NCBI RefSeq assembly: GCF_003581615.1
Contig: NZ_QXFH01000077.1
Coordinates: 442,070 to 506,069, forward strand
DNA length: 64,000 bases
Direction of reading: 5' to 3'
DNA from: Flagellimonas lutimaris
GTDB taxonomy: Bacteria; Bacteroidota; Bacteroidia; Flavobacteriales; Flavobacteriaceae
The position numbers and the translations under genes were made by a program. Of this stretch, positions 44,501-54,190 are shown piece after piece. Under the pieces are notes generated by a model. That model was not told where the DNA came from. It did not search any database and worked only from the letters and a program-made list of their open reading frames with translations. Numbering within the stretch: position 1 is the stretch's first letter; the number at the start of each line of letters is the position of its first letter.

Positions 44501-47500
44501 TTAGTCTCTATTGATATAGAGGTATCCAGAATAACTTTCTTTACCAGGATTATCTTCCCCAGTAAAGGTTAATATGTAGAAATAGGTCCCGCTAGGAAGT
44601 TCTCTTTCTTTTTGTAGTGTAGCTCTTCCTTCGGAAATACCATAGAATAGATTGCCTCCTTGGCCATAATTGTTGATGCTGTAGACTTGAACCCCCCAGC
44701 GATTTAAAATTTTAACATTATTATCCGGGTAGTTTTCAATACCCTCAATACGGAAAAAATCATTAATACCATCCCCATTTGGAGTAATTCCATTGAAAAT
44801 TTCAAAGCCAATATCTCCACCAGAAAATTCACATAAACTGGATACATTTATTGATGTTATATCATTTTCTAGATAGCTATTATCATCAGAATTATCGAAA
44901 ACAGCGTCTGCAGAATCCTCCAAATCTGCGGTTACTGTAGCTTGGTTATCTACAAATATTCCGTCAATATCTTCCTGTGTAAGATTGTACGTTGCTGTAT
45001 AGATCCATTCTTCTCCTGGCTGTAGAATATTATCCACGGTTTCAATACTTTCCACTGGTCCATTTATTGCCCCCCCGAGGAGTTCGTCATTCAGGATTAC
45101 ATTGTCCAGATTAATACTTCCTGTATTGGTTACACTAAAGTTATAGTCGATGCTATCATCGCAGCCATCAAAATCATTATCTATACTTACCCCAGTTTTT
45201 ATAACTGCAATTCCAAATAAGAGTGTTCCGTTGCCTCCATCTCCTGGACATGCATCATTGGGTACCGGCGTTCTTGTAGGATCGTTTTCTAAGTTGTTGT
45301 CATTATCAGAGAAATCAGCCACTTGATTATCTGTACCAACAGGTTCTGCGAATACCGTTGCTTGGTTAATTACAGAACCATTGATAATATCCTGTTCGGT
45401 AATGGGGTAGAGCGCAATGAACGTCCAGACCTCACCAATTTGTAAGATGCCATTCTCCTCCATACTTTCGGATGCAGGCCCTGGAATATTTCCACCCAAT
45501 AAATCGTCTTCAAGAGATACCTGATCAAAATCTGTATCGCCTAGATTGGTTAGGGTAAAGGTGTATCGGATACTCTCAATACAGCCATCACCATTCACAT
45601 CTACAGCTATTCCCTCTTTGATCAACCCTATACTTGCAGAACCTTCGGTACAAGCATCATTAGGCACTTCTGTTCTGGTTGGACCATCTTCATTTAGATT
45701 TATATCATGTGAAAGGTCTGATACGGAAATTCCAGTATTCACTATTTCTCCGTTTACTATTGCTTGATTAACTACAATGGTATTGTCAATATCCTCCTGT
45801 GTTATGGCATAAATCGCTTGATAGGTCCATGTTTCTCCTACGGATAGGATTCCATCGTTGCCGTTATCGGTGCCATCCAAGGGGCCAGGTACTGCTCCAT
45901 CGAGCAGTTGATCCTCCAGGGTAATTTCGTCAATGTCAACACCTCCTGTATTTGTAAGGGTAAACGTATAAAGTATGCTCTCGATGCAACCATCCCCGTC
46001 AATGTCAACAACTTCGCCCACTTTTATCAGTCCCATATCTGCAGATCCATCGGTACAGGCATCATCGGGTACCGGCGTTCTGGTCGGACCGTCCTCATCT
46101 AAATTGGCATCGTGTGAAAGGTCAGATACGGAAATTTCAGTATCCACAATTTCCCCATTTACTTTAGCTTGATTGACAACAGCAGCATTATCGATATCTA
46201 CTTGGGTAATTGCATAAATTGCTTCATAGGTCCAAGTTTCTCCAACGGATAGAATACCATCGTTGTTGATATCCGTACCATCAAGAGGACCAGGTACTTC
46301 TCCTCCGAGCAACTCGTCCTCCAAAGTTATCTCATCAATATCCACATCTCCTGTATTTGTAAGGGTAAATGAATATAGGATACTATCCATACAACCATCG
46401 CCATCTATATCTACCACAATGCCTTGCTTGATGAGTCCCATGGTAGCTGAACCTTCAGTACAGGCATCATTTGGAACAGGTGTCCGTGTAGGACCATCCT
46501 CAGCTAAATTGGCATCATGTGAAAGGTCGGAAATCACAATTCCAGTATTAACGATTTCGCCATTTACTTCTGCTTGATTAATTACAGCAGCATTATCGAT
46601 ATCTTGTTGTGTTATGGCATATATAGCTTCATAGGTCCAAGTTTCACCAGTAGATAAGATACCATCATTATTGATATCTGAGCCATCTATGGGACCTGGC
46701 ACCTCACCCCCCAAGAGATTATCCTCCAAGGTTATTTCATCTATATCCGCCCCGCCAGTATTGGTAAGGGTAAATGTATATAGGATACTATCGATGCACC
46801 CGTCACCGTCAATATCAATTACATTACCGACTTTGATCAACCCTATATCGGCCGAACCTTCTGTGCATGCATCATTTGGAACCGGGGTCCTAGTGGGGCC
46901 ATCTTCATCGAGATTGGCATCATGGGAAAGGTCGAACACAGCAGTTTCGGAACCTACTATTTTTCCGTTTACTATAGCCTGATTAATAACTGTGGCATTA
47001 TCAATATCTTCTTGAGTGATTGCATATATAGCTTCGTAAGTCCATGTCTCTCCTACGGAAAGTATGCCGTCATTGTTAGTGTCGGTTCCCTCTACGGGTC
47101 CTGGAACTTCCCCGCCAAGGAGTTCATCCTCCAGTACAATTTCGTCAATATCCACCGTTCCCGAATTGGTAAGCGTAAAGTTGTATAGAATACTCTCAAC
47201 GCATCCATCCCCATCAATATCAACAACTTCACCTACTTTGATTAGACCAATGTCAGCACCCAAACAGAAGGATAAATCTACAACCGTTGGGTCATCTTCC
47301 AAGGTACTGTTATTGTCCGATAGATCTTGTACGGTTTCACCTGGCAGTCCTTGAACATTTGCGGTTACGGTTGCTTGGTTTATAAATTGTCCAGCATTGA
47401 TATCATCTTGTGTAGTATTATATGCTGCGGAATAAATCCATGCTTCATTTAGATCTAGGAACCCATCATTGTTAGCATCTCCTGAAATTGGCCCCGCAAT

Positions 47501-48610
47501 ATCGCCACCAAGCAATGGGTCGTTAAGAACCACATTCTCTAGAATTTCTGGCCCTTCATTGGTTACCGTAAACTCGTAAAGGATAAGGTTACATCCTGGA
47601 CCTGCTTCTATATCTTCAAGAGCTACACCGGTTTTGACCACTGCAATTCTAGGTTGACAGCTCGATAAATCTATTACGGTTTCATCATTTTCCAAAACAC
47701 TGTCGTCATCAGATAGATCTTGAACAGTTGCTCCAGGCTGTCCTTGGATATCAGCAGTTACCGTTGCTTGGTTGACGACTTGACCATTTGTAATATCCGT
47801 ATTGGTTATAACATAAACTGCCGTATACAACCAAGTCTCGTTGGGATCTAGAAAAGTATTATTGTTGATATCACCAGAGTTGGGTCCAGGTAGATTATTA
47901 CCCAATAATGGATCATCCAGTTCGACATTCTCTAATATTGTTGATCCTTGGTTGGCTACCTCAAATGAATATAAAACCAAGTTACATCCAGGTCCAGCAT
48001 CGATACCTGCAATAGCAACGCCAGTTTTAATTAAGGAAATGCCACCTTGGCAAGAGGTTAAATCGGTTACTGTTGGTTCATCTTCGAAGAAACTGTCGTT
48101 ATCGGATAGATCACTTACCGTAACTCCGGGTTGGCCTTGCACATCAGCTTCTACATTGGCTTGATTCACAAATTGACCATTATCGATGTCTATTTGCTGA
48201 ATATTATATTGGTATGTAATCTCCCATGTTTCTCCGATTTCCAATAATGAATTATTGTTAACATCTCCAGAAATGGATTCAGCTATGATACCTCCCAAAG
48301 CTGGATCTGTTAAAACTACATTTTCCAAAATCTCTCCACTGGTACTCTGATTCACTATTTGAAAGTTGAACCTGATAGTACTACAATCTGGACTTACTGT
48401 TCCTATTTTTATAAGCGCTATGCCTGGTGCAAACAGATTGTTTTCAAAAAAAATGACTTTCTCATTATTTGATACAATTTTGTTGTCAGAACTCAAAATG
48501 TCTTCAGAGCTACTTGCTAAGCCATGATAAAAAGTACATAAGACAAAAATGGGCATAATGACGCCCAAAATTGATTTCTTGATTAAGTTTGAAAGGGTAG
48601 TTTTATTCAT
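44501..48610 (-). CDS. Giant repeat adhesin with T9SS type B / gliding-motility C-terminal domain
   Basis: 1369 residues: signal region (1-32), then nine tandem domains of ~127-139 residues starting near residues 63, 190, 321, 452, 587, 722, 857, 992 and 1133, each with LIK.G or VVKTG at its start, a DUF11/DUF7507-like beta fold, and a conserved ExWxYxAxYxIT.xDI...VVNQA.V core. Units 4-8 are spaced exactly 135 residues. Most units carry a 12-residue EF-hand-like loop (DxNxDGxLxxGE). The last ~100 residues (GITPNGDGINDFFRIEGI, ILNRWGVQVY, GTYFYILTF, YSGYLYI) are the gliding-type CTD used as a type B T9SS signal. It is first in an operon with PorP/SprF and OmpA genes and is predicted to be a secreted or surface adhesin. 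Confidence 0.94.
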   Translation of the reverse strand: MNKTTLSNLIKKSILGVIMPIFVLCTFYHGLASSSEDILSSDNKIVSNNEKVIFFENNLFAPGIALIKIGTVSPDCSTIRFNFQIVNQSTSGEILENVVLTDPALGGIIAESISGDVNNNSLLEIGETWEITYQYNIQQIDIDNGQFVNQANVEADVQGQPGVTVSDLSDNDSFFEDEPTVTDLTSCQGGISLIKTGVAIAGIDAGPGCNLVLYSFEVANQGSTILENVELDDPLLGNNLPGPNSGDINNNTFLDPNETWLYTAVYVITNTDITNGQVVNQATVTADIQGQPGATVQDLSDDDSVLENDETVIDLSSCQPRIAVVKTGVALEDIEAGPGCNLILYEFTVTNEGPEILENVVLNDPLLGGDIAGPISGDANNDGFLDLNEAWIYSAAYNTTQDDINAGQFINQATVTANVQGLPGETVQDLSDNNSTLEDDPTVVDLSFCLGADIGLIKVGEVVDIDGDGCVESILYNFTLTNSGTVDIDEIVLEDELLGGEVPGPVEGTDTNNDGILSVGETWTYEAIYAITQEDIDNATVINQAIVNGKIVGSETAVFDLSHDANLDEDGPTRTPVPNDACTEGSADIGLIKVGNVIDIDGDGCIDSILYTFTLTNTGGADIDEITLEDNLLGGEVPGPIDGSDINNDGILSTGETWTYEAIYAITQQDIDNAAVINQAEVNGEIVNTGIVISDLSHDANLAEDGPTRTPVPNDACTEGSATMGLIKQGIVVDIDGDGCMDSILYSFTLTNTGDVDIDEITLEDELLGGEVPGPLDGTDINNDGILSVGETWTYEAIYAITQVDIDNAAVVNQAKVNGEIVDTEISVSDLSHDANLDEDGPTRTPVPDDACTDGSADMGLIKVGEVVDIDGDGCIESILYTFTLTNTGGVDIDEITLEDQLLDGAVPGPLDGTDNGNDGILSVGETWTYQAIYAITQEDIDNTIVVNQAIVNGEIVNTGISVSDLSHDINLNEDGPTRTEVPNDACTEGSASIGLIKEGIAVDVNGDGCIESIRYTFTLTNLGDTDFDQVSLEDDLLGGNIPGPASESMEENGILQIGEVWTFIALYPITEQDIINGSVINQATVFAEPVGTDNQVADFSDNDNNLENDPTRTPVPNDACPGDGGNGTLLFGIAVIKTGVSIDNDFDGCDDSIDYNFSVTNTGSINLDNVILNDELLGGAINGPVESIETVDNILQPGEEWIYTATYNLTQEDIDGIFVDNQATVTADLEDSADAVFDNSDDNSYLENDITSINVSSLCEFSGGDIGFEIFNGITPNGDGINDFFRIEGIENYPDNNVKILNRWGVQVYSINNYGQGGNLFYGISEGRATLQKERELPSGTYFYILTFTGEDNPGKESYSGYLYINRD
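45638..47257 (-). repeat. Four 405-bp tandem repeats inside the adhesin gene
   Basis: Residues 452-991 are four units of 135 codons that are nearly identical in protein (each ends GPTRTPVPNDACTEGS or a close form). The DNA of the units differs at many silent sites. A fifth, more diverged unit of the same register follows (to about 45245). They are the most recent duplications in the gene. Confidence 0.85.
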
Positions 48611-48998
48611 GTTAATTTTTTTAGGTCCAATTGCATGAAAAATGATTGTAGGTTTATAGGATTTTTACACAAATAATCCTTGAAAATATATATGAACAAC
48701 ATTAAAATATTCTGTGAGCCAGTATTTTATGTTGGTAATATAAATTGTATTTTGGGTCCAAATATCTACCTAAATGGCAGTTTATAATGGAGTGAATTGA
48801 TGAAAGGGCAGGTAGAATTGACGTAGAGTAGATATTAATTCACGAATGATTTTATCGGGAAAGAAAAAAAGTAAGGTTTTTGACTTTTGTTTGAAGTATA
48901 GGTAGGAAAATATACACCTATTCTTAAGAGATAAGTGTAATTAAATTAGAATCAACTATGAGTTAATTCATTTTTGGCTTTTTTCTTTTGATGATAAT
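48611..48998. other. 388-bp intergenic region between the adhesin and uvrA genes
   Basis: AT-rich and without an ORF worth reporting. It must hold the promoter of the adhesin cassette (minus strand), but no exact TAnnTTTG copy is seen within it. uvrA ends at its far side, also on the minus strand. Confidence 0.6.
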
Positions 48999-51776
48999 TT
49001 AAAGAGTGCCCTTCAAGTATTTTGCAGTATAGGATTCCTTATTTTGGATAATCTCTTCGGGAGTTCCTTCAACCACCAAATTACCCCCTTTTTCACCACC
49101 TTCCGGACCAAGGTCTATGATGTAATCGGCACATTTTACGAGTTCCATGTTGTGCTCTATCACAATTACGGAATGTCCTTTGTCAATTAGCTCATCAAAA
49201 GACTTAAGCAATTTTTTAATATCATGGAAGTGAAGACCCGTGGTAGGTTCATCAAAGATGAACAGGGCTTTTTCTTTGGTATGTCCTTTAACCAAGAACG
49301 AAGCCAATTTTATACGTTGTGCTTCACCGCCAGAAAGGGTAGAGGAGGACTGACCCAGAGCCACGTATCCCAGGCCAACATCTTGCAAGGGTTTTAGCTT
49401 GGTAACAATTTTATCTTGTTTGTGGGCTGAAAAGTGCTCGATGGCATCATCAATGGTCATATTAAGGATGTCGTCAATGTTCTTTCCTTCAAATTGGACC
49501 TCCAAAATTTCTTTTTTGAATCGTTTGCCACCACAGGCATCGCATTCCAAATGTACATCGGCCATAAATTGCATTTCTACCGTAATTTCACCTTCGCCTT
49601 TACATTTTTCGCAACGCCCACCATCTACATTAAAAGAAAAATGCTTGGCTTTATATCCTCTTAGCTTACTCAATTTTTGAGATGCAAACAGACTACGAAT
49701 ATCATCGTATGCTTTTATATAGGTCACGGGGTTGGATCGTGAAGAACGACCAATGGGGTTTTGATCCACGAATTCCACATGTTTGATGTGGGCATATTTT
49801 CCTTCCATCGCCGAGAACTGACCGGCCTTTTCTCCATACCCTCCCGTTTCTTTTAATATGGTGGGGTAAAGTATTTTCCTGACCAAAGTACTTTTTCCAC
49901 TTCCTGACACGCCTGTAACCACAGTAAGTACATTTAGTGGGAAAGTGACATCAATATTTTTAAGATTGTTTTCTCTTGCTCCTTTTATTTGTATGTAATG
50001 TTTGGAATTTCTACGTTCGTTGGGAACAGGAATTTCCATAGTACCATTAAGATAGGAAGCTGTTAAGGAGTCTGATTTGAGGATGGCTTCCCAATCTCCG
50101 GCGGCCACAACATTACCACCAAGGGTTCCTGCTTCGGGACCAATATCGATGATTTCATCAGCGGCTTTCATGATATCTTCATCATGTTCCACTACAATTA
50201 CTGTATTGCCCAAATCACGAAGTGATTTCAGCACCTCAATCAGATTCTCGGTATCTCTGGGGTGTAATCCAATACTGGGTTCATCCAAAATATACATAGA
50301 CCCCACCAAACTACTTCCCAAGGATGTTGCCAAATTGATTCGTTGACTTTCCCCTCCAGAAAGGGTGTTGGATTTTCTATTTAAGGTGAGGTAGCTCAAA
50401 CCAACCTTGTCCAAAAAGTCCAAACGCGTAGTAATTTCCTTTAGTAATCTTTTTGAAACTGCAGAGTCGTGTTCGGAAAGTTGAAGTGCCTCAAAAAATG
50501 GCATTAATTGATTGATTGGCAATTCAATCAAATCGGAAATGGATTTTCCTCCTACCTTTACATAATCTGCTTCTTTACGTAGACGTTTTCCTTTACATAT
50601 GGAACATCTTGTTTTTCCACGATAACGGGACAGCATAACCCTGTTCTGGATTTTATAACTCTTTTCTTCCAGTTGTTCAAAAAACTTATGGATACCGATA
50701 AAATGTTCGTTCCCTTCCCATACCAATTGTTTTTGTTCTTCTGAAAGTTCAAACCAAGGTTTGTGAATTGGGAAATCGAATTTGTATGCAGAGTTCACCA
50801 ATTGATCTCTGTACCACCCCATACTTTCACCGCGCCACGGAAAAATAGCATTTTCATAGACGGATAATGCGGTGTTGGGAATCACCAAGTCTTCATCAAT
50901 ACCGATAACATCTCCGTAACCTTCACATTTGGGACAGGCACCGTAAGGGTTGTTGAAACTGAAAAGATGCACGTTGGGCTCCAAAAATTTCATTCCATCC
51001 AGTTCAAACTGGTTGCTAAAAGTTTTGATATCCCCGGTTTGAAGATTTTCGATGGTACATTGACCCTTTCCTTCAAAAAAGGCATTGTCAACTGCATTGG
51101 CCAAACGATTATAAAAATCCTCATCATCCTTTACAATGATACGATCTACGACCAAATCAAACTCCCTTCCGATATCTTCAGGAGCTTGATCAATTCGGAT
51201 AACCTCACCTTTATATTTTATACGAGCATAACCTTGTTTGGAAAAAAGCTCCAAAGATTTTAAAGGTTCTCGTTCTTCGGTAATAGTGATAGGAGCCAAT
51301 AACAAGAGTTTATCCCTTTCATTAAGTCCTTTTATATAATTAATGACATCGGTTACGGTATGCTTCTTTACTTCTTTACCGGAAATAGGGGATAGGGTCT
51401 TTCCAATTCTCGCATACAACAACTTTAGGTAGTCATATATTTCGGTAGTGGTCCCCACCGTGGAACGAGGATTGGTAGAGTTTACTTTTTGTTCTATGGC
51501 AATCGCAGGGGCTATACCTTTTATATAATCCACTTTGGGTTTGTCCAGTTTCCCTAAAAACTGTCGGGCATAAGAAGAGAGGCTCTCCACGTATCTGCGC
51601 TGTCCTTCCGCGTATAAAGTGTCAAAAGCTAAGCTAGACTTTCCAGAACCCGATAATCCAGTGATTACCACCAGTTTATTTCTTGGGATAACAACATCAA
51701 TATTTTTAAGGTTATGCAGTTTGGCACCTTTAATAATAATATTCTGCTTGGGGTCTACGTTTATATTGATTGCCAT
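48999..51776 (-). CDS. uvrA: Excinuclease ABC subunit A
   Basis: 925 residues, near the standard UvrA length. First ATPase: [27 protein letters not shown] and [17 protein letters not shown]; second ATPase: [11 protein letters not shown] and [15 protein letters not shown]. Zinc modules are visible as CPKCEGYGD and CSICKGKRL in the first half, and CEKCKGEGE with CDACGGKRF in the second. It recognises DNA damage and loads UvrB in nucleotide excision repair. It stands alone, with a -7 element at 51795-51802. Confidence 0.97.
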   Translation of the reverse strand: MAININVDPKQNIIIKGAKLHNLKNIDVVIPRNKLVVITGLSGSGKSSLAFDTLYAEGQRRYVESLSSYARQFLGKLDKPKVDYIKGIAPAIAIEQKVNSTNPRSTVGTTTEIYDYLKLLYARIGKTLSPISGKEVKKHTVTDVINYIKGLNERDKLLLLAPITITEEREPLKSLELFSKQGYARIKYKGEVIRIDQAPEDIGREFDLVVDRIIVKDDEDFYNRLANAVDNAFFEGKGQCTIENLQTGDIKTFSNQFELDGMKFLEPNVHLFSFNNPYGACPKCEGYGDVIGIDEDLVIPNTALSVYENAIFPWRGESMGWYRDQLVNSAYKFDFPIHKPWFELSEEQKQLVWEGNEHFIGIHKFFEQLEEKSYKIQNRVMLSRYRGKTRCSICKGKRLRKEADYVKVGGKSISDLIELPINQLMPFFEALQLSEHDSAVSKRLLKEITTRLDFLDKVGLSYLTLNRKSNTLSGGESQRINLATSLGSSLVGSMYILDEPSIGLHPRDTENLIEVLKSLRDLGNTVIVVEHDEDIMKAADEIIDIGPEAGTLGGNVVAAGDWEAILKSDSLTASYLNGTMEIPVPNERRNSKHYIQIKGARENNLKNIDVTFPLNVLTVVTGVSGSGKSTLVRKILYPTILKETGGYGEKAGQFSAMEGKYAHIKHVEFVDQNPIGRSSRSNPVTYIKAYDDIRSLFASQKLSKLRGYKAKHFSFNVDGGRCEKCKGEGEITVEMQFMADVHLECDACGGKRFKKEILEVQFEGKNIDDILNMTIDDAIEHFSAHKQDKIVTKLKPLQDVGLGYVALGQSSSTLSGGEAQRIKLASFLVKGHTKEKALFIFDEPTTGLHFHDIKKLLKSFDELIDKGHSVIVIEHNMELVKCADYIIDLGPEGGEKGGNLVVEGTPEEIIQNKESYTAKYLKGTL

Positions 51777-51794
51777 TTGTTAAAATTAGGGTCT

Positions 51795-51802
51795 CAAAGA
51801 TA
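51795..51802 (-). promoter_or_regulatory. Bacteroidota -7 promoter element of uvrA
   Basis: On the minus strand TATCTTTG, an exact TAnnTTTG, ends 18 bases before the uvrA ATG. No SOS (LexA) box is obvious. Confidence 0.5.
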
Positions 51803-51894
51803 CGATACACCACACTTAATACGTATATTGTAACAGTTAACATATAAAAATCGTCAACTCACAACATAGATTTTAGGTCGCCTCCCTATTTATC

Positions 51895-51902
51895 TATATT
51901 TG
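51895..51902 (+). promoter_or_regulatory. Possible -7 element for the ECF sigma factor gene
   Basis: TATATTTG matches TAnnTTTG on the + strand, 124 bases before the sigma factor ATG, implying a long leader. AT-rich sequence makes chance matches likely. Confidence 0.3.
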
Positions 51903-52026
51903 AAGTGTAATTAAAATCCTGATAGGCCTATACAGAATAATTACTTTTTAAAGATTAAAAACTGAATAACTAAAGTCTTTCTTAGAAAGGGAGGGCTTTG
52001 ATTTTAACCCAAAAAAAGTAATTTGT

Positions 52027-52611
52027 ATGGAACAACTACAGATTAAAGACTCGATTTTAGTAAAGAACTACATTGACGGAGACGAAAAGGCTCTTGAAAT
52101 TCTTATCAACAGGCACAACCAAAGAATCACCAGCTTTATTTACAGCAAAGTTTTGGACAGAGATGTTGCAGAGGACATCTTCCAAGACACTTTTATCAAG
52201 GTAATCAAAACCTTGAAAAAAGGAAAGTATAGCGAAGAGGGTAAATTTTTACCTTGGGTGATGCGAATTGCTCACAACTTGGTGATAGACCATTTTCGCA
52301 AAAACAAAAGAATGCCCAAATTTGAGGGTAGTGATGACTTCAACATCTTTTCTGTAATTAAAGACGAAAAGTTGAATGCTGAAAAGCAAATTATTAAAGA
52401 TCAAATAGAAAGCGACTTAACGCTCTTAATTGATGAATTGCCAGATGATCAAAAAGAAGTGTTGATCATGCGCATATACAAGGATATGAGCTTTAAGGAA
52501 ATATCCGAAAATACGGATGTTAGCATCAATACAGCCTTGGGAAGGATGCGATATGCCCTTATAAACCTTAGAAAAATAGTTGAGCGTAAAAATATCGTTT
52601 TAACGAATTAA
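52027..52611 (+). CDS. ECF RNA polymerase sigma factor (sigma-70 family)
   Basis: 194 residues. Region 2 (~10-95) has AEDIFQDTFIKVI and the FLPWVMRIAHNLVIDHFRK segment for -10 recognition; region 4 (~130-190) has LPDDQKEVLIMRIYKDMSFKEISENTDVSINTALGRMRYAL, a helix-turn-helix. No anti-sigma factor gene is adjacent; only a 47-residue ORF follows. As there is no FecR-like neighbour, it is not the iron/polysaccharide type. Targets unknown; placement between uvrA and nth hints at a stress role but that is inference. Confidence 0.92.
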   Translation: MEQLQIKDSILVKNYIDGDEKALEILINRHNQRITSFIYSKVLDRDVAEDIFQDTFIKVIKTLKKGKYSEEGKFLPWVMRIAHNLVIDHFRKNKRMPKFEGSDDFNIFSVIKDEKLNAEKQIIKDQIESDLTLLIDELPDDQKEVLIMRIYKDMSFKEISENTDVSINTALGRMRYALINLRKIVERKNIVLTN

Positions 52612-52688
52612 TCGAGCATTACGTCGAAACCTGCAATATTTCCAATCTAGCGCCGTTATACTATGGAAACAATTACTTACGCTAGAAT

Positions 52689-52832
52689 ATGGAAAACATT
52701 TACTCTGAAGAACAAAAATCCGTAAAAACGGTAAAAGCGAGTCAGAAAACAGTTGATTTCTTACTTAGCTTTTCAAAATCGATTCATGTAGTTGACTACA
52801 AAAAACACCAGTTTGAAGTAACATTGAATTAA
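52689..52832 (+). CDS. 47-residue ORF downstream of the ECF sigma factor
   Basis: ATG to TAA codes MENIYSEEQKSVKTVKASQK... ending HVVDYKKHQFEVTLN; soluble, mixed charge, no membrane helix. It lies 77 bases after the sigma factor and 20 bases before a strong terminator, so it is probably cotranscribed with the sigma factor. Too short for family assignment; the translated frame shows no low-complexity bias. Confidence 0.55.
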   Translation: MENIYSEEQKSVKTVKASQKTVDFLLSFSKSIHVVDYKKHQFEVTLN

Positions 52833-52851
52833 TTTAAGGATCAAACTGACG

Positions 52852-52879
52852 AAAAGAGCCGCAATTAGCGGCTCTTTTT
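52852..52879. terminator. Bidirectional terminator nested in the nth stop
   Basis: AAGAGCCGC / GCGGCTCTT (9 bp, loop AATTA) with an A run before and T run after. It ends the sigma-factor unit on the + strand and nth on the minus strand; the nth stop codon (TAA) is in the loop and its last codons (K-K-S-R) in the arm. Confidence 0.9.
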
Positions 52880-53527
52880 GTTTTTATAGTATTCGTTGAT
52901 CACTGATTTTCTTCCAATAGTCTTGGTTATAATATCTTTTTCTAGGTCCCAACCCCTTGCTGGCGAGTACTCTCGACCATACCAAATAATTTGAAGATGT
53001 AATCGATTCCAAATTTCTTTTGGGAACAATCGTTTGGCATCACGTTCCGTCTGTACCACATTTTTTCCATTGCTGAAACCCCATCTATACATTAGTCTAT
53101 GAATGTGTGTATCAACTGGAAAAGCAGGAATTCCAAAAGCCTGTGAAACCACTACACTAGCAGTTTTATGCCCAACTGCCGGTAATTCTTCAAGTAGTGC
53201 AATGTCTCTAGGTACTTCACCATTATACTTCTCAATCAAAATTTTTGAAAGTCCATAAATTCCCTTCGATTTCATAGGGGAGAGGCCCACGGGTTTAATA
53301 ATTTCCCGAATCTCTTCCTCCGAAAGCTTCACCATATCATAGGGATTATCCGCTTTATCAAATAACAACGGGGTAATCTGGTTTACACGAACATCCGTAC
53401 TTTGGGCAGACAACAATACCGCTATTAATAATGTATAAGGGTCTTTGTGATCCAAGGGGATGGGTATTGTAGGATATAGTTTATCCAAGGTTTTGATGGT
53501 GAAATCAACCTTTTCTTGTTTGGTCAT
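52865..53527 (-). CDS. nth: Endonuclease III homologue lacking the iron-sulphur cluster
   Basis: 220-residue HhH-GPD glycosylase/AP lyase. The helix-hairpin-helix and catalytic part ELPAVGHKTASVV contains Lys121, and the catalytic Asp139 is in FPVDTHIHRL, as in Nth. The usual C-terminal four-cysteine motif (C-x6-C-x2-C-x5-C) that binds 4Fe-4S is absent; the segment there reads IIWYGREYSPARGWDLEKD, and no cysteine occurs in the whole protein. It would remove oxidised pyrimidines. Divergent from bcp, with both promoters in the short gap. Confidence 0.9.
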   Translation of the reverse strand: MTKQEKVDFTIKTLDKLYPTIPIPLDHKDPYTLLIAVLLSAQSTDVRVNQITPLLFDKADNPYDMVKLSEEEIREIIKPVGLSPMKSKGIYGLSKILIEKYNGEVPRDIALLEELPAVGHKTASVVVSQAFGIPAFPVDTHIHRLMYRWGFSNGKNVVQTERDAKRLFPKEIWNRLHLQIIWYGREYSPARGWDLEKDIITKTIGRKSVINEYYKNKKSR

Positions 53528-53542
53528 ATTTGTTTAACTTTG
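53516..53542 (+). promoter_or_regulatory. Bacteroidota promoter of bcp
   Basis: TTG (53516-53518) and TAACTTTG (53535-53542) are 16 bases apart, close to the -33/-7 consensus TTG / TAnnTTTG. The -33 part lies in the first codons of the divergent nth gene. The bcp ATG is 40 bases downstream. Confidence 0.55.
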
Positions 53543-53582
53543 TTAATGTAAATATTAAACAATTAATTCAAGAGCAACGCAC

Positions 53583-54035
53583 ATGAATATGTTAAAAGTA
53601 GGAGATAAAGTACCTGATTTTTCAGCAAAAGACCAAGACGGCAACACAATTAATCTAAGCGATTATAAAGGAAAAAAACTAGTAGTCTTTTTCTATCCAA
53701 AAGCAAATACACCAGGTTGCACAGCGGAGGCCTGTAATTTGAGAGATAATTACAAGGAATTGCAGGACCAAGGCTTTGAACTTTTGGGTATAAGTGCCGA
53801 TTCAGAAAAGAAGCAATCCAATTTTAAGAACAAATACGAGTTTCCTTTTCCGTTATTGGCGGATGAAGACCATACGGTAATCAACACCTTTGGTGTTTGG
53901 GGGCCCAAAAAATTCATGGGGAAGGAATACGATGGAATTCACCGAACCACTTTTGTGATTGATGGAGATGGGGTTGTAGAAAATGTAATCGAAAAAGTAA
54001 AAACCAAAGACCACGCCGCTCAAATATTGGCGTAA
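53583..54035 (+). CDS. bcp: Thioredoxin-dependent thiol peroxidase (Bcp/PrxQ)
   Basis: 150-residue peroxiredoxin of the Bcp/PrxQ type. The peroxidatic Cys46 and resolving Cys51 lie in PKANTPGCTAEACNLRD, with the catalytic Thr43 three residues before Cys46. It reduces H2O2 and organic hydroperoxides using thioredoxin, in the cytoplasm. ATG codons at 53583 and 53589 are both possible; the first is kept. Followed by a REP-like element and a terminator. Confidence 0.95.
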   Translation: MNMLKVGDKVPDFSAKDQDGNTINLSDYKGKKLVVFFYPKANTPGCTAEACNLRDNYKELQDQGFELLGISADSEKKQSNFKNKYEFPFPLLADEDHTVINTFGVWGPKKFMGKEYDGIHRTTFVIDGDGVVENVIEKVKTKDHAAQILA

Positions 54036-54046
54036 AACTATTATGT

Positions 54047-54133
54047 TGTCATTCTGAAGGAGCAATGCAGCTGAAGAATCTATTTTCCCATTTTAACGTG
54101 CAGATTAGATTCTTCGCTATGCTCAGAACGACA
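54047..54133. repeat. REP-like palindromic element (family B)
   Basis: The ends TGTCATTCTGA and TCAGAACGACA are inverted copies with one mismatch, and inner parts TGAAGAATCT (54072-54081) and AGATTCTTCG (54107-54116) also pair. The right half, read on the minus strand (TGTCGTTCTGAGCATAGCGAAG...), matches the two copies near 61331 and 61399. It lies 11 bases after the bcp stop. Confidence 0.75.
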
Positions 54134-54160
54134 CAATCGGGAGTAGTATAATTTAATAAT

Positions 54161-54189
54161 AAAAAAGGCGCTGATTTAGCGCCTTTTTT
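54161..54189. terminator. Bidirectional terminator between bcp and the 483-residue gene
   Basis: AAAAAAGGCGCT / AGCGCCTTTTTT (12 bp, loop GATTT) with A and T runs. It ends one base before the stop of the convergent minus-strand gene. Confidence 0.9.
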
Positions 54190-54190
54190 A

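Noticed and set aside
45546-47354. Several plus-strand ORFs over the adhesin repeats
   Set aside because: They recur every 405 bp as shadows of the tandem repeats and have no starts or motifs of their own.
48611-48998. Possible small RNA or promoter in the adhesin-uvrA gap
   Set aside because: No hairpin/T-run, ORF or exact -7 element was found; AT-rich background only.
52027-52832. 47-residue ORF as the anti-sigma factor of the ECF sigma
   Set aside because: It has no membrane helix, zinc motif or length of a known anti-sigma family.
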